Positions 34,370 to 46,766 of a stretch of 64,000 nucleotides of DNA are shown in pieces. The first letter of the stretch is position 1. Every line of letters starts with the position of its first letter. The position numbers and the translations under genes are program-made. Source of the stretch: Pseudopyrenochaeta lycopersici. Taxonomy: Eukaryota > Ascomycota > Dothideomycetes > Pleosporales > Pseudopyrenochaetaceae. The notes below the pieces were generated by a model. It searched no databases and had not been told where the DNA came from. It saw only the letters and a list, made by a program, of their open reading frames with translations. The stretch is from positions 1,116,001-1,180,000 of the forward strand of contig NHZP01000006.1 of NCBI GenBank assembly GCA_003313425.1, read 5' to 3'.

Positions 34370-35588
34370 ATGATACCAATAACAATTATCACTGGGTTTT
34401 TGGGCTCAGGGAAGACCAGTACGTGCCCTCTGTCGAGCTTAGGTGATTCTCCAGCTTTTCCGAGTTTCGGAACGCAGCCATGCTCAACAACGCATACCTA
34501 CCAACAAAAAGCAGTGATACCGAAAGCAGAGATTAGACGTGAATACTAACACTACACTAGCCTTGATCCTTAACCTCATCCCGCAACTTCCTAAAAGCTA
34601 CAAACTCGCGCTCCTCAAAAACGAATACGGCGACGTAAAAGTTGACTCCCAACTCGCCTCATCCAGTGCCATCTCCGGCGTCCAAGAACTCCTCAATGGC
34701 TGCATATGCTGCAACCTCGTGGGCCAGCTCTCCGACGCCCTCGAAACCCTCGCCACAGATATCGAGCCTGATCGGATAGTGATCGAGACTTCAGGCTCGG
34801 CTTTTCCGGCCACACTCGCAATGGAGATCAACAGGCTGTCAAGAGAGACTGGCAAATACGTCCTAGATGGCGTCATGAGCGTCATTGATGTGGAGAACTG
34901 GAAAGGATACGAGGATACGAGTTATACTGCGAAAATGCAGGCACGATACACAGATTTGATCGTCCTCAACAAACACGAACTCGTCAGCGAGCGACGGCTA
35001 GAAGACGTCGAGGATGCCATTCTTGCCCTAGAAGTCGAGCCACAAATCCCGAGGACAAAAAATAGGAAAGGGTGGGTGGATAAGGACATAGTCTTCGGCC
35101 TGGATGCCCGACTCGCAGGTATCGCTGAAATGACGGTGCAGAACGGGCATGCGCATGAGCATGACCATGGCCATTCCAGTGAGGTCGAAGTGCTCAGCAT
35201 TACACTGAGCAGTAAAGGCGGCAAAGCGAGCATCGACACCGATAAATTGGCAAAGTTGCTTGAAGACCCAACAAAAGACGAGGTGTACCGGATAAAAGGC
35301 ATTCTTTATTCATCAACACCGCCCAAGTCTTCAGACACGACACCCGCTTCAACGAAAGAAGCCCCGGATGGTCGAGCACGCTACATCTTAAATTGGGCAT
35401 TTGGGCGCTGGACGTTCACATTGGTTCCTTTACCTTCGAATATAACAGACGAGGAACCCGAACTCCGGTTGACGGTCATCACTGCGAGATACGAGTCGAA
35501 TAAGTGGAAGAAGCAGATTGAATCGAGTGGGCTTGTCGCGCTTCAAGATGGTGCGGAAGGTACATTGACGATCGAGAAGATTGTGTGA
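34370..35588 (+). CDS. CobW/ZNG1-type GTPase metallochaperone
   Basis: Exon 1 (34370-34418) encodes MIPITIITGFLGSGKT. After a 142-nt intron, exon 2 (34561-35588) completes 358 residues. Walker A is GFLGSGKTT (9-17). The metal-binding C-x-C-C motif is at 64-67 (NGCICCNL). The guanine-specificity motif is the NKHE-type VLNKHEL. A His-rich loop (HAHEHDHGH, near residue 212) precedes the C-terminal CobW_C domain. Family members are GTPases that deliver metal to client enzymes; the eukaryotic ZNG1 branch delivers zinc to methionine aminopeptidase. The CPELVPI-like N-terminal docking motif of human ZNG1 is missing here, so the client may differ. Confidence 0.93.
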
Positions 35589-35816
35589 CCCTACTTTAAA
35601 TCTGTGGACTTGGACGTAAACTTCAACAACATCAGGCACGTGAAAGCGTTTGTAGAAATTAGAGAATACACTTGATCTAGACTTCCTGCAATCAACGTCT
35701 GAATACATGATATCATGCAGTGACCACATATGAAGATTGCCATTTTCCAATACCTGATATTGCCCGAACGCCCGTTACCCTACGCATAACATGAACCTGT
35801 AATAGCATGCATAGCC

Positions 35817-38800
35817 TTATAACTGCTCGATGCCTTCAACGAGCTTATCAAGACTCTGCGCATCACCATTCGCCAACAGCCCTTCTACTATGCGAGATCT
35901 GTCAAATGTTAGGATCGGTCAATCGCTTTTACATGTTGGCGACACTCACAGATTTCCCATCTTACAAGCCCCCATACTATCCTCCAACTCTCTTGATTTA
36001 ACCTCTGCAACATCAATGACCTTCTCAGGAACATTTGCTAGCCTCGCAACATTCAGCCCGTACGACCTATGGCTCGTTCCCTCTGCAGCCTCATACAAGA
36101 ACACGACTTCTTTGCCACCATGGCGCTCTTCAAAACGCATGTGTACATTCTTCAACTCCTTACCTTGGAAGCGGTCCTGGAGTTTGGCGAGGTGCTGGTA
36201 GTGCGTGATGAACAGAGTGAGAGATTGTAGATCGCGGATTACAAAGTCAAGCACGGCTTCAGCGATAGCTACCCCATCGAAGGTTGATGTTCCGCGGCCA
36301 AGTTCGTCGAGGATGATGAGAGAGCGTGGAGTTGCAGATTTGAGAATGTCAGATGTCTCATTGAGCTCCACCATGAATGTCGATTCGCCCTTGAGCATGT
36401 TGTCAAAAGCACCCATGCGCGTAAAGACCGCATCTAGCATGCCGAGGCGTGCTTCTGTGGCAGGAACATATGATCCGATCTGCCCCATAATCGCAATGAG
36501 GGCAGCGGATCGCACGTAGGAGGACTTACCGCCCATGTTTGGCCCTGTTATGAGGAGAGCACGCGTCGAATCGTGGGAGAGGTGCAGATCGTTGGGAACG
36601 TAGCTATCCAGGAGGAGTTGTTCAACCATGGGGTGTCGACCACCGGTGATGTTGATTCCGATATCGTCCGTGAACGAAGGTTTTACATAACCAGGCTGGT
36701 TTGCCAGAGTTGCAAGTGACAGTAGAGCGTCAAGAGTTGCAAGAGATGACACACAATCGCGAAGCTGTGGATACTTTGCCGATATTTCCTCCAAAAGACG
36801 CATGAAAGCTGCATCACATGCTGCTGCCAATGACTCTTTGTACTGATCGCGCTCCTGCAACATGCGCTTAACTTCTGGGGTGTGAAAGCGAAGTGTCGTC
36901 TTAGTCGCAGATATCTGCTGCCATGATGCAGGGACCTTCTTTTCCTCCACCGACTTTCGCTTGACCTCGATCAAGTACTCAATACCTGCAACAGTGACGT
37001 AGTCCACTTTCGACTTCCCAAGCTTTGCCGCTGCATCTTTCTTATGAGTGTTAAGATCGTCCTCAACTGACGCAATGCTCAACTTGAGGTCGTTAATGTC
37101 TTCGGCTTCGTGCTCCTCTCGAAAGAAGGAATATTTGTCGTCATCTTTCGCCGCTCTGGCGTTAATTTTCTCGAGGAAGCTGTTCAAGTCTTCAAAGATC
37201 TCAGGCACACTCGATACTGCCTCACTGAGCAGCGATGAAGAAAAGCCACTCTGTTCAGGGGTCTTTACTGAAATATACTGGCTTGATATGTCTTGGAGTG
37301 TCTGGAGAGCGGCCAGCAGCTCTGGTCGCGTACACTTCTTGTAGTATATGCGGATCAAGACCTTCTCGAGATCAGTCTTAATCTTGCCCAGCACAAACTT
37401 CAGCTTGTCCACAGCGATGGTGTTCTCGCCCTCCTTCAGCTCCTCGACAGCTGCTATTCGCTCTTCCAATCTTGTTTTATCGATCAGTGGCCGACCAATC
37501 CACTTTCTCAACAATCGCTGGCCAAAGCGTGTCTTGGTCCGATCCATAGTCCAGAATAAGCTACCTGTTGCGGTGTAGTCGGTCTGATTTTGGTAAATCT
37601 CCAGGCTGGAAAGTGTGTTGCCGTTTAAGAGCATATACGAACGGGCACTGAAGGGTTGAAAGTATTTCGTGAGATCGAATACATGCTCCAGTTTATACTC
37701 GCTTAAGTATGTAATCATCGCAGACAAGCATATTGTTACGTGCTCCGACAGCTGGTGAACCTTATCCAGAATGGCACTTTGCTTGTCGGAACCGCTTTCC
37801 TGATTGGGCTTCATCTTTCCTGCGTAGAAATTCGAAATGTGACTGTACGCTTGCGCAGCCATGGTTTTGGGTTTCTCTACCCTCTCAACGCGCGACCTGT
37901 CTCCGAACACGTTTGTTTTGCTAGCTGAAAGGTGTTGAATCAGCTTATCTGTAGCTTTTGACAGATCTCCAACAATCAAGAACTCGGCTGGAGCAATGTG
38001 GAGCAACCGTGTCTCGATTTCGCTACGCATAAACCCATCTTCGAAGTCGTCATAAATGATATCGCCAGTTGCAGGCTGCACAGCAACCAGGCCAACTTGG
38101 ACTTTCTCATCGGTGCCCCACCCTTTTGCATTGGTCTCGGTGATGCAGAGCAAGTAGCCTGTCGCCTGAGCGCCCGGACCAGAACCCTTGGTAGGTGTTT
38201 CCAATCCTTCCACATCGTCAACGTATGTGCCCTTCGTATAAAGGTTTGTAAGTTTCCGCACAAAAGGTGCATTCCTGTTGTCTCCAGCCGCCTTCAATGC
38301 TGCCGTTTCAAGCTGCCGTACTACACCAACTTTGTGATTCGCTTGCACAAGGCGCTTGACGTGTACCTGCAAACGATGTGTCGGAAAGCTCGCAGATGCG
38401 AATCTGTCGAGATGGGCCTCTGAAGGATGCTCATCGTATCTGAACTTGCCCGGTATGCAGACGATCCCTAGCTCTTTGGACGCGACTCTGGCATCCTCAC
38501 CGAAGAATCTGAACTTGTATCCGACCTCCATGACTATGACAGTATCTAGGTGCTTGCGCTTTATATCCAAATATTGCTTCTCCATAGGCGTTAGCTTTGA
38601 GCCGGCTTTCTTCGTCGCCGCACCCTTCTTTCCCTTGGTAGGTTTTGGAGCCGGCTCTTCTTCCTCATCTTCGTCGCCTTCGGCCCCTTCACCATTTGCC
38701 TCCTCTTCAGTTATGATCTTGTTCCTCCTCCTGAGCTCTGCAAAACTATCCGGCCGCCCAAGCTTCTTGACGAACTTTTCGTGTAGCTTCTCCTTTTGCC

Positions 38801-39260
38801 TTTGTGTCACCGCTGTACTTTCCTCCTGTCCTTGGTTCTCATCTCGTACCGGTGGTGATGACGAGAATAAGAACTTGGACGTGCGATCGGTAATTTTGAA
38901 AGGCTTGGCTGAATTTAGGCTGGTTGCAGATGCTTGCCCGAGTGATGGTCGAGGCGCGTCGCCTGCTGCAGAACGCGCTCGCTTTGGAGGCGACGAGCGC
39001 CCGGAATCTTGGTCTTCGCCATCCTCGTCAATTGCACGCTTGCGAGCGGGTAGTGATCGAGGTACAGGGAGGCTATCTTCGTCTTCAGACTCGTGATCCA
39101 CGCCATTTGTTACTGGCGGCGTGGTGGTTGTAGGCGCTGGTTTGGCTGTGGCTGGGGACTTTGGCACCTGTGATGGTTTGGGTGCAAAGAAGCTCGAGAT
39201 GGTTTGCTGCTTGCCCTTCTGTGATGAGCTCGGCAGCGATTGACTGCTTTTTGGCGCCAT
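35817..39260 (-). CDS. MSH3: DNA mismatch repair protein MSH3
   Basis: A long exon (39260-35950) and a short last exon (35898-35817) are joined across a 51-nt intron (GTGAGT donor; the alternative GTAAGA donor would hit a stop), giving 1130 residues. Near the N-terminus QQTISSFF is a PCNA-binding PIP box. The mismatch-binding domain begins near [15 protein letters not shown], and the [10 protein letters not shown] block distinguishes MSH3 from MSH6. Connector, lever and clamp regions follow. The ATPase has Walker [10 protein letters not shown] (about 905) and [12 protein letters not shown] (about 984), then the helix-turn-helix dimer region. With MSH2 it forms MutS-beta, which repairs insertion-deletion loops. 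Confidence 0.96.
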
Positions 39261-39978
39261 TGGAGTGGCCGCGGGGTTGAGACGGATGGTTGATGTTGGA
39301 CTGTGGAGAAACGCGTCAGGCGAACTCAGGCGCGACCACTGACATCACGCAGTCACGTTTTTGCTTTTTGCCAAGCACGTACAAGCACCGCTAGCCGGAT
39401 AGCAACCATGAGCTTATCGGAAAGCAACTGTCGACGACATACTGCGCTAACGAGAGTGGTCTGAAATTCCTTGGTAGCGACAACCGCACCAAAGTCTCGC
39501 AGGCCGATTGCGGGCGCTACCTTGTCATGATTTAGGGCTGCCTCTTTGGTATATTTCACCATGCTTGACAATGTCGCCGAAAATGTCGCCGTGGAATACC
39601 ACCGAGTGTCGTCTTTCAACTCAGGAACAGAAACAGCCTGTCACAATCTAGAAGTCAAATTCTCGCACAACTCTGCCTTAGCACTACGCACCAAGGCATC
39701 TTTCTGTTTAATCACTCTACAATCACCGGTGAAGAGTCTGTTCGGCGCAACTACGATGACGAATTCAGCCTCACACGCAATCCCCTGTGCAAATAAATCG
39801 AGCTTCCTAATTCGCCAACCCAGCTTACCGATAAGAGGCAGATTCGCAGCGATCATCAATGGTCGCACGCGTACCACCAACCCGGCTTCGGCCAGCATTT
39901 AATTGAGGCATGGGCCCGTGGGTACCGTTGTTGATAGAGTTCATTATTTCCAGATTTCGTGACTTCTGTGTTGCGACA
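39261..39978. other. Divergent promoter region, MSH3 and gamma-glutamyltransferase
   Basis: A 718-bp gap between two start codons on opposite strands. It should hold both promoters. Frames at 39353-39619 and 39641-39898 (-) lack domains. Confidence 0.5.
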
Positions 39979-41822
39979 ATGGCGCGCGGTACTACTGGAG
40001 CTGGCTTGGTGAAGTGCTTGACAGGTCTGTTGACGGTACAGACTGCCTTGGGAAATCCAATTACGAGCAAAGAACCATGTCCGCCACCAGTATTAGAGGA
40101 TGGACATTTGGGTGCAGTGGCTTCAGAGAGCGACATATGTAGTCACATTGGTACCGATTTGCTGAAGCTGGGTGGTAATGCTGCCGATGCCATGGTTGGT
40201 ACTGTGGCTTGCGTGGGAGTCGTCGGCATGTATCACTCTGGTAAGTTTGGCAGCAAGCACGAGCAAACATACTCATCTATGGATATGCGCTTCGGCCTCG
40301 CAAAAGTACGTTCTGACATACGACAGGTCTTGGAGGTGGTGGCTTCATGCTTGTCCGAGCACCCAATGGTACCTATGAATTCATCGATTTCCGTGAGACA
40401 GCGCCAGCCGCTGCTTTCGAAGACATGTATAAGAACAATACAGATGCTAGTATCGAGGGTGGTCTCGCGTCTGGCACCCCTGGCGAACTCCGAGGCCTCC
40501 AGCATCTGCACGAAAAGTACGGTGTCCTGCCTTGGGCAACGGTTCTCCAGCCCGCCATCGACACTGCCAGATATGGCTGGACAGTAAATGAGGACCTGGT
40601 CAAGTATATGGTTTCCGCCATCGCCTCGGCAAATGAGAATGCAACATCAAACTTCTTGATCAACGATGTTAATTTTGCGGTCGACTTTGCACCTCAAGGA
40701 CGACTCCTGAAGCTCAACGAGACCATTACTCGAAAGCGTTATGCCGATACTCTTGAGACTATTGCTAAAGAAGGTCCAGACGCATTCTATGAAGGCCCTA
40801 TTGCAGAAGCTACGATCCGCGCCCTCCAGGCCCAGAACGGGACAATGACACTCGAAGACCTGGCAAACTACACAGTCGCCATTCGCAAGCCCTCAACTAT
40901 AACATACCGAGACTATAAGCTCACGGCTTGTAGTGCGCCCAGCGGTGGCGAGGTTGCCCTTGCAACACTCAAGATCATGGAAGGCTACACAGGCGTTGGA
41001 AATCCAGAGAACATCAACCTGACAACACATCGTCTCGACCAATCAATGAGATTCACATATGGCATGCGCACTCAGCTCGGCGACCCTTTGTACCTTGAAG
41101 GCATCGATGAGTACCAAGACCAGATGATATCTGCGGAAACAGCCGCAGAGGTTCGAGGCAAGATTTTCGACAACAAGACCTTCGACGTCTCATACTATGA
41201 CCCACAGGGCCTTGAATCGATTGACACACCAGGAACAAGCCACATCGTCACTGCAGATCATACAGGCCTGGCCATCACACTCACTACAACCGTGAACCTC
41301 CTGTTCGGTAGCAAACTCGTCGTCCCAGAGACAGGCGTGATTATGAACAACGAAATGAACGACTTTTCCATCCCAAACACCTCAAACGCATTCGGATACA
41401 TCCCTAGCCCTGCAAACTTCATCCGTCCCGGCAAACGCCCCCTCTCCTCTATCAGCCCCGTAATTGTGGAACATCTCAACACAACGCTCCTAAATGCTTT
41501 CTACGTCGCCATTGGCGCAGCAGGCGGTTCTCGCATCATCACCTCGACGATTCAGAACTTGATCCACATTCTCGACGGCAACTTGACTACCGCTGAAGCA
41601 CTGGCCAAGCCGCGCATACACGATCAGCTCGTCCCGGCGCAGGTTACCTTCGAGTATGCCTTCGACAACAGCACAACGGCTTTCTTGAAGAACCTAGGCG
41701 CCAACGTGACCTGGGTCGCCCCGGGATCAAGCTCAGCACAGGGACTACGTTTGTTAAGCAACAAGACGTTTGAAGCAGCCGGTGAGCCCAGACAGAAGAA
41801 CAGCGGTGGATTCGCCGTGTAG
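39979..41822 (+). CDS. Gamma-glutamyltransferase, secreted/membrane type
   Basis: Two exons (39979-40240 and 40327-41822) with an 86-nt intron give 585 residues. The frame also opens at 39910, but the Met at 39979 starts a good signal peptide (MARGTTGAGLVKCLTGLLTV). Key features: GGNAADAMV in the large subunit, the GLGGGGFMLVR loop that forms across the splice, EGGLASGTPGELRG, and the autoprocessing and catalytic Thr at about residue 391 in PGTSHIVT. The small-subunit substrate loop has NNEMNDFS, and GGSRIIT follows. Many N-glycosylation sites. The enzyme cleaves the gamma-glutamyl bond of glutathione and transfers it to water or amino acids, at the cell surface or vacuole. Confidence 0.95.
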
Positions 41823-42981
41823 TACGATAAACGGTCTGCAGGACGTGCGGAGGTGTAATATGAGATATATATATATGCTTCATGAAGTCGACGTAGACGT
41901 AATTCTGATATATAATCCATTATGGCACACTCTAAGATGCAACACACTTTAATTGCCATGCATTGATACCAATAAATGCCCTCAATCTTCTAGAGATGTT
42001 GCATCCCACCATTGGCCTCGCTCTCCTACTTGTTAGGCATAGGCTTGCATTATCGTCTGCGGTTGCCAGCGTACCGAAGCTACCGACGCTAACATACATG
42101 TGAATTTATCACGTTTGTTGCTCAAGTCGTAATTATAGGCAAGTGGTGTTTCTCACAAACATATCTAAAGGTCAATCATCAAGGTGGCTAAGCGCATCAG
42201 CGATTTACTATGTTCATTTAAGCTAAATTTTTTTCTACATTTACGACACACTTCACCGACTAGCGAAGTTTTCGTAGCAGAGGGACACCTTCAAGCAATA
42301 AAGCCATGCCTACAATGTCGCAATAGTGGTACGCCGATACCGGGCCTATGAAAGTACTTTACAATTGAAGAAGGGACGGGGTAATGCTTTACCTATTGGC
42401 AAGACTACTATGGGAGCAAAAGGATATCTCGACGTCCAAGCCAGGGAGTTGATCTGACCAAGAGTGGACACGTACGCCAAAGGTTGATATCAAGGATTCA
42501 CAAGCTGAGCGATGCTCTAAGTGTTTCCAGTGTCGATGCACCAAGTGCTCGTCATGGATGAGACGTCAACGATGGGGAGATTTAACATGGCGAGAAAGCC
42601 TTTACTAAAAAACGGGGCAAACCTCATCTACGAGGCCATGTTAGCCGCTACTTCTCTGAGACGGAAGGTAAAGACTGACCAATTGGTTGTTGCGCTCCTA
42701 GTATCGAGTCCGATGACCAGGTTTTGCATGCGCGATAGGTGTGGCGGCAGCAACATCCTCGACAGGTTTCGCTCTGTGATAGAAAAGTACATGTCAGCAA
42801 GCCCAAAAAAGGGTTGAAAGAATGTGGTGTATTACTTTTGCTAGCGGTCGTGGGGGTGCAGGAGAGTACTAATAAACAAAGGTAGTGAAGAAAAGAAGCG
42901 ATGAGGGTAGCATCAACGCGTACGACTGGTAGGCAGCACGTGTTTTCGCAACTTTGTGATGCCGACGAAACCTAACGCGGA
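41823..42981. other. Convergent intergenic region
   Basis: The 3' ends of the gamma-glutamyltransferase gene (+) and PRP39 (-) face each other here. A 98-residue frame at 42521-42817 has no domain and poor codon pattern. Nothing else is recognised. Confidence 0.45.
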
Positions 42982-45027
42982 CTATTTGCGTTGACGCTTA
43001 TTTGCTGTGTTGTGAGGCTTTTCGTTTCCTTTTCGTTTCTGGGGGTGGGAGTGGGAGGGGTCGCTTTTAGCAGATGATACATACCCGTTAACATCTTTAT
43101 CCAACTGCATGTACTCCTCGGCAGCATTCTTGCCTCCTCGGTCCAATAGGTAGGACATATAGTAATGTGAAAGCTCCTTGGATACATATGCGGAGAAACG
43201 ACCCTTAGTGCGCATCGATTCGTGGACCGCCTTTATCCGGGTATGCGCCTCATCCTGATCAGTGGACGGTTGTGCGACTTCAAATTGAAGATACTTGAGC
43301 CAGAAGTCTTGCGAGTCGAGGAACCTCTCGTGCTTGCTCTTGAATACTTCGCGAGCCTCGTCAACGGCGCCTTTGCACTGCCATAGAATCCGCGCTTGCT
43401 CTGCGGCAAGTACACCACCAATCTGGCTGTTGGATCGGCCAATGTACTCTTCCAACAGACGGACGGCGGCGTCATTACCTTCATGTCGTCGCGCCACACC
43501 AGCCAAGGCTATGATGGTATCCTTTTGTTCAGGTGCCTGTTCAAGCATCGCGGAATAGATATCACGGGCGATTGATGTCCGACCCAGCTTCTCTTCAAAT
43601 CGAGCCCAATTGAGACGGATTGCGGGCGCGGAGATGGGAACAAATATACAACTAGCCCTCATATAAATGATCCGCGTATTCTCTTCTTTGCCTTGGGAAA
43701 ACATCCAACGCGCATATCGCAGCCAGAACTCGTCGTAAAGCGCACATGCAACCAAGCAGCGTTCATACAGGAACGTAGTACGCTCGAAGTCGCCCTTCTT
43801 TTCCTCGTAATCGAGATACTTGCGCCAGTTGTCAAGCTCCGCATCTTCTAGCTCCGTAACGTGGAAATAAGCCCTCTTGATGGTTTGTTCGTAATTCCAA
43901 CGATCCGTCACATCCTGCTGGGTCTTTGCGTATGAGGCATAGTAGTGCTCATGGACCTTTAGGCGCAACTGTCGCTCGATTTCGAGTGGTGGTTTCTCGG
44001 GGCCTCCCTGATTCTCTGCCTGGACCGCATTCTTAAGTGTCTCGATGGTGTCAGGGTCGGCGAGTTCGTCGATTGGGCGCGAGCCAAGTAGAACAGAAAA
44101 CTTCTCATAGTATCGAGAGAACTGATAGATCGGAAGGTGTATGACGCGGCTATAAATCTTGGTGACGTTGGCTGGCTCTTGGATGCGTTCCTCGAACTCG
44201 ATGTATTTATCCCAGAATGGATGGCTCTGAAAGTCAAGACCGACGAAGTGAGCACCGCGCTCGAAGAGTCTATAGTGTCAGTATGGCTATATAGATGTTC
44301 AAGGGGACGGAAGGGAGGCGATGGCTTTGAGCTTATAGAGAACCCTGGTGACCCAACAGTAGGAGAATAAACCATGACGTCCTACTTCTCAACGACACAC
44401 TGTAATTCCTGCGGTGCAGAGGCTCTGGCGGGGAAACGAAAAGGCGTATTGAACGGCATCCAACAGCACTAGGTCAACCCTGAACAGGCACCGCCAGATC
44501 ACTAGGTGCTCACCACTGGCTACGGCGAGAATTGAGTCTCTGAATCGACGAGGAAAGGCCAAACTTACTCTCGAATGACGTCGTTGTCGTGCGACGTGTC
44601 CATCTTGAAGGTACAGTAGTTGGCCCAAAGGTCAACTGAAGGGGTGACGCAGGAGACGCCACGCTCATACACCATTTCAGCCGTCTCGGTCCCACCAATT
44701 GAGAACTCGAGATCCGCGTATTTTTTCCAGTATCCAAAGAAGAGCGGGAATTTGGCAAGAAAGCAGTCGTAAACGTTGCGCACGAGCTCGATGGCCGAGG
44801 GGCTGGAGTTCCGAGTAACGCCGCCCTCGAGCTCAGAGGCGCGCGTTACGAGCGCTTCCCATTTCTCGAAGTCGTCTTCATTTTCAACCTGCAATCGCAT
44901 TAAAAGGAGATGATGATGGGGACGCGATGATACATACAACAGTGTCGAGGAGCTTCCTGATCTCGCCTGCAGCCTCTTCGCCGGTGTAGTGAATGTTGGC
45001 AATACTGCCGCGCCCGGTCCCCAACAT
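42982..45027 (-). CDS. PRP39: Pre-mRNA processing factor 39 (HAT-repeat U1 snRNP protein)
   Basis: Three exons (45027-44938, 44888-44569, 44269-42982) give 565 residues. The product starts MLGTGRGSIANIHYTGEEAA and is built from half-a-TPR (HAT) repeats: W-x-x-Y/L and D/E-x-x-R patterns such as FFGYWKKYADLEF, LDNWRKYLDYEE, DEFWLRYARWMF and QDFWLKYLQFEV. The C-terminus is basic (NANKRQRK-like tail, nuclear signal). Prp39 is a U1 snRNP-associated protein that supports 5' splice-site recognition. Intron 2 is 299 nt, much longer than others in the window; splice phases agree and no exon-like frame was found in it. The 5' start could extend, but no upstream ATG is in frame. Confidence 0.93.
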
Positions 45028-45584
45028 GTTGTGTGATGAGAAGCGTGTCGAAGGCGAGTGTTGTGGTGGAATGAGTGTGATGGGCAACAGCAGGCTGAAG
45101 GTGGTGAGAGCGCCGTAATGCTCAATTGCGGCAGCTGCGAACGGAGCTCATGTCGGGGTTTCCACTTTCGTCAACGCCTCACATTAGCGTCAAGTCATGC
45201 ATCCAGCACGTGACAGAGGCTCCCACTTTCATCGCTCAACTCCTCGAAGGCTGTCCGCCAGGGAAGTCTTATTTGCCACGAGAACCACTACAAGTTGGAG
45301 GGATATCCGTACGAAAAAGTCTTGGTCGATTCTTACGAACTGATCTGCCACTAGAATCAACATACTATGCATGTATGAAAGATTGGAATATGGCTTTGTT
45401 CCACCATAAGCATACAAGTGTAACCATTTTCTATCGCGCGCGGCGAGCCGCCTAGGTATCATTCATCAACAACTGCAGAGGAGACAATGCTGCTCGCTGC
45501 GCACCCGGGAACTCGTTCGCCAAAAAGCTACGTGAAACCAAGTTAAACTCCAGCATAGGCCAACCAATCTATCTGCAACCACCT
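45028..45584. other. Intergenic region upstream of PRP39
   Basis: PRP39 promoter and the 3' end of the neighbouring minus-strand gene. Two overlapping frames on opposite strands (45126-45462) have no support. Confidence 0.4.
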
Positions 45585-46766
45585 TCAGGCTGCACTCTCC
45601 TCCTTTAGATACTTGGTCGTATCACTACCTGCAAAGGAAAACGGACTCTTGCCAACCTCCGGACTTCTTGGGCTGATCGGCAGCGCGAACAACCCGTCGT
45701 CTTTATCTTCGTCGTCTTCGTCTTCTACAGGTAATGTAGGCCCTCGAGACTGAAAAACTGGAGCCGGGCCCGATAATGCGTTGAGAGAGCCCATGAGACC
45801 AGAGCCTGACTGTTGTTGAGCAACGATAGATGGAGGCGGAACCTGTGTAGCGAACTTCCGCGGTGCGTTGAGTTGGGGTGGCTGGAACTGAGATTGTGGC
45901 TGCTGCGGGGGTTTCGCGGCGAGTGTGGAGGGGTTTGCGCCTTTAAAGACGGCAAAAGAGGAAATTGCAATGTCTGAGGACTCTGGCGAGAGAGGGTTGG
46001 AAAACGGCACGTTACCGCCGCCAGGTGTGAGGTCCTTCTCGCTAGTTCCGAGCCGCAGACCAGCCAGCTTATCCATCAGTCGTCCACCACCTGGTGAGCG
46101 TGGGCTGGCGGGACCCTTTGAAAGCGGTGCTACTGTTGGCTCTGCGAGCGAGATGCTGAGGCCGACTGGTTTAGCATTGACGCCGAATGTCTGTTCGATC
46201 CATTCCTTTTCTTGCACGACCATGAGGAGGCCAATGCCCTCGACATTATTCCGGGACTCTGCCTCAATCTCCTTCTGCAGCACTTGTAGCCGCTTCTTTG
46301 CCCATATTGTGTGCAGAACCCCTTTCTTACCCGCGGCCCTTGCCGATGCTCCTAGTTCAGGAGGGAATAGTGCTGGTAGAGGATTTGTGTGCCATACAAC
46401 AGAAGCTTTGCCAGCTTCCTGAGGTCTAAGTGTGAGTGTGACGCTTGTCGGCACGGCAACGCCTGGGGGCAGCAGGAAGTACATGCGGTTTACATCGTTG
46501 GCCGGCTGGTCGTTGGCTGGCAAGACTCGCGTGCTACCATCCCAGGAGATGTGCCAGTCTCCCCTTACCCCCCGTGTGGTGTCGTCGTCCTCCCATTCTA
46601 CCATGAGGATCTTGGTGCCGCCTGTGGCATTTGCGTGGCCGGCCTCGTATTCATAGCGGGCAAGCGCATTCGCGCTCGAGATGCTTGGCGACTCGACTTC
46701 ATCCTTTGCCGGTAACCTCGTCGTTGTGTCTACAGATGTGAACGGTACTGTGGCCGGAGACGCCAT
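45585..46766 (-). CDS. Conserved Pezizomycotina protein of unknown function
   Basis: The frame extends upstream, but the first ATG is at 46766, giving 393 residues without introns. Residues about 70-170 look folded and beta-rich, with GDWHISWDGSTRVLPA and MYFLLPPGVAVPTSVTLTLR. A helical region follows, containing FPPELGASARAAGKKGVLHT and LQVLQKEIEAE. The last ~180 residues are Pro/Gln/Ser-rich with an acidic DEDDEDKDDG run and end LKEESAA. The mid-region pattern is one I recall as conserved among filamentous ascomycetes, without a known role. No signal peptide or membrane segment. Confidence 0.8.
   Translation of the reverse strand: MASPATVPFTSVDTTTRLPAKDEVESPSISSANALARYEYEAGHANATGGTKILMVEWEDDDTTRGVRGDWHISWDGSTRVLPANDQPANDVNRMYFLLPPGVAVPTSVTLTLRPQEAGKASVVWHTNPLPALFPPELGASARAAGKKGVLHTIWAKKRLQVLQKEIEAESRNNVEGIGLLMVVQEKEWIEQTFGVNAKPVGLSISLAEPTVAPLSKGPASPRSPGGGRLMDKLAGLRLGTSEKDLTPGGGNVPFSNPLSPESSDIAISSFAVFKGANPSTLAAKPPQQPQSQFQPPQLNAPRKFATQVPPPSIVAQQQSGSGLMGSLNALSGPAPVFQSRGPTLPVEDEDDEDKDDGLFALPISPRSPEVGKSPFSFAGSDTTKYLKEESAA

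Noticed and set aside
38356..39096. 246-residue frame antisense to MSH3
   Set aside because: It is a shadow of the low-complexity MSH3 N-terminus.
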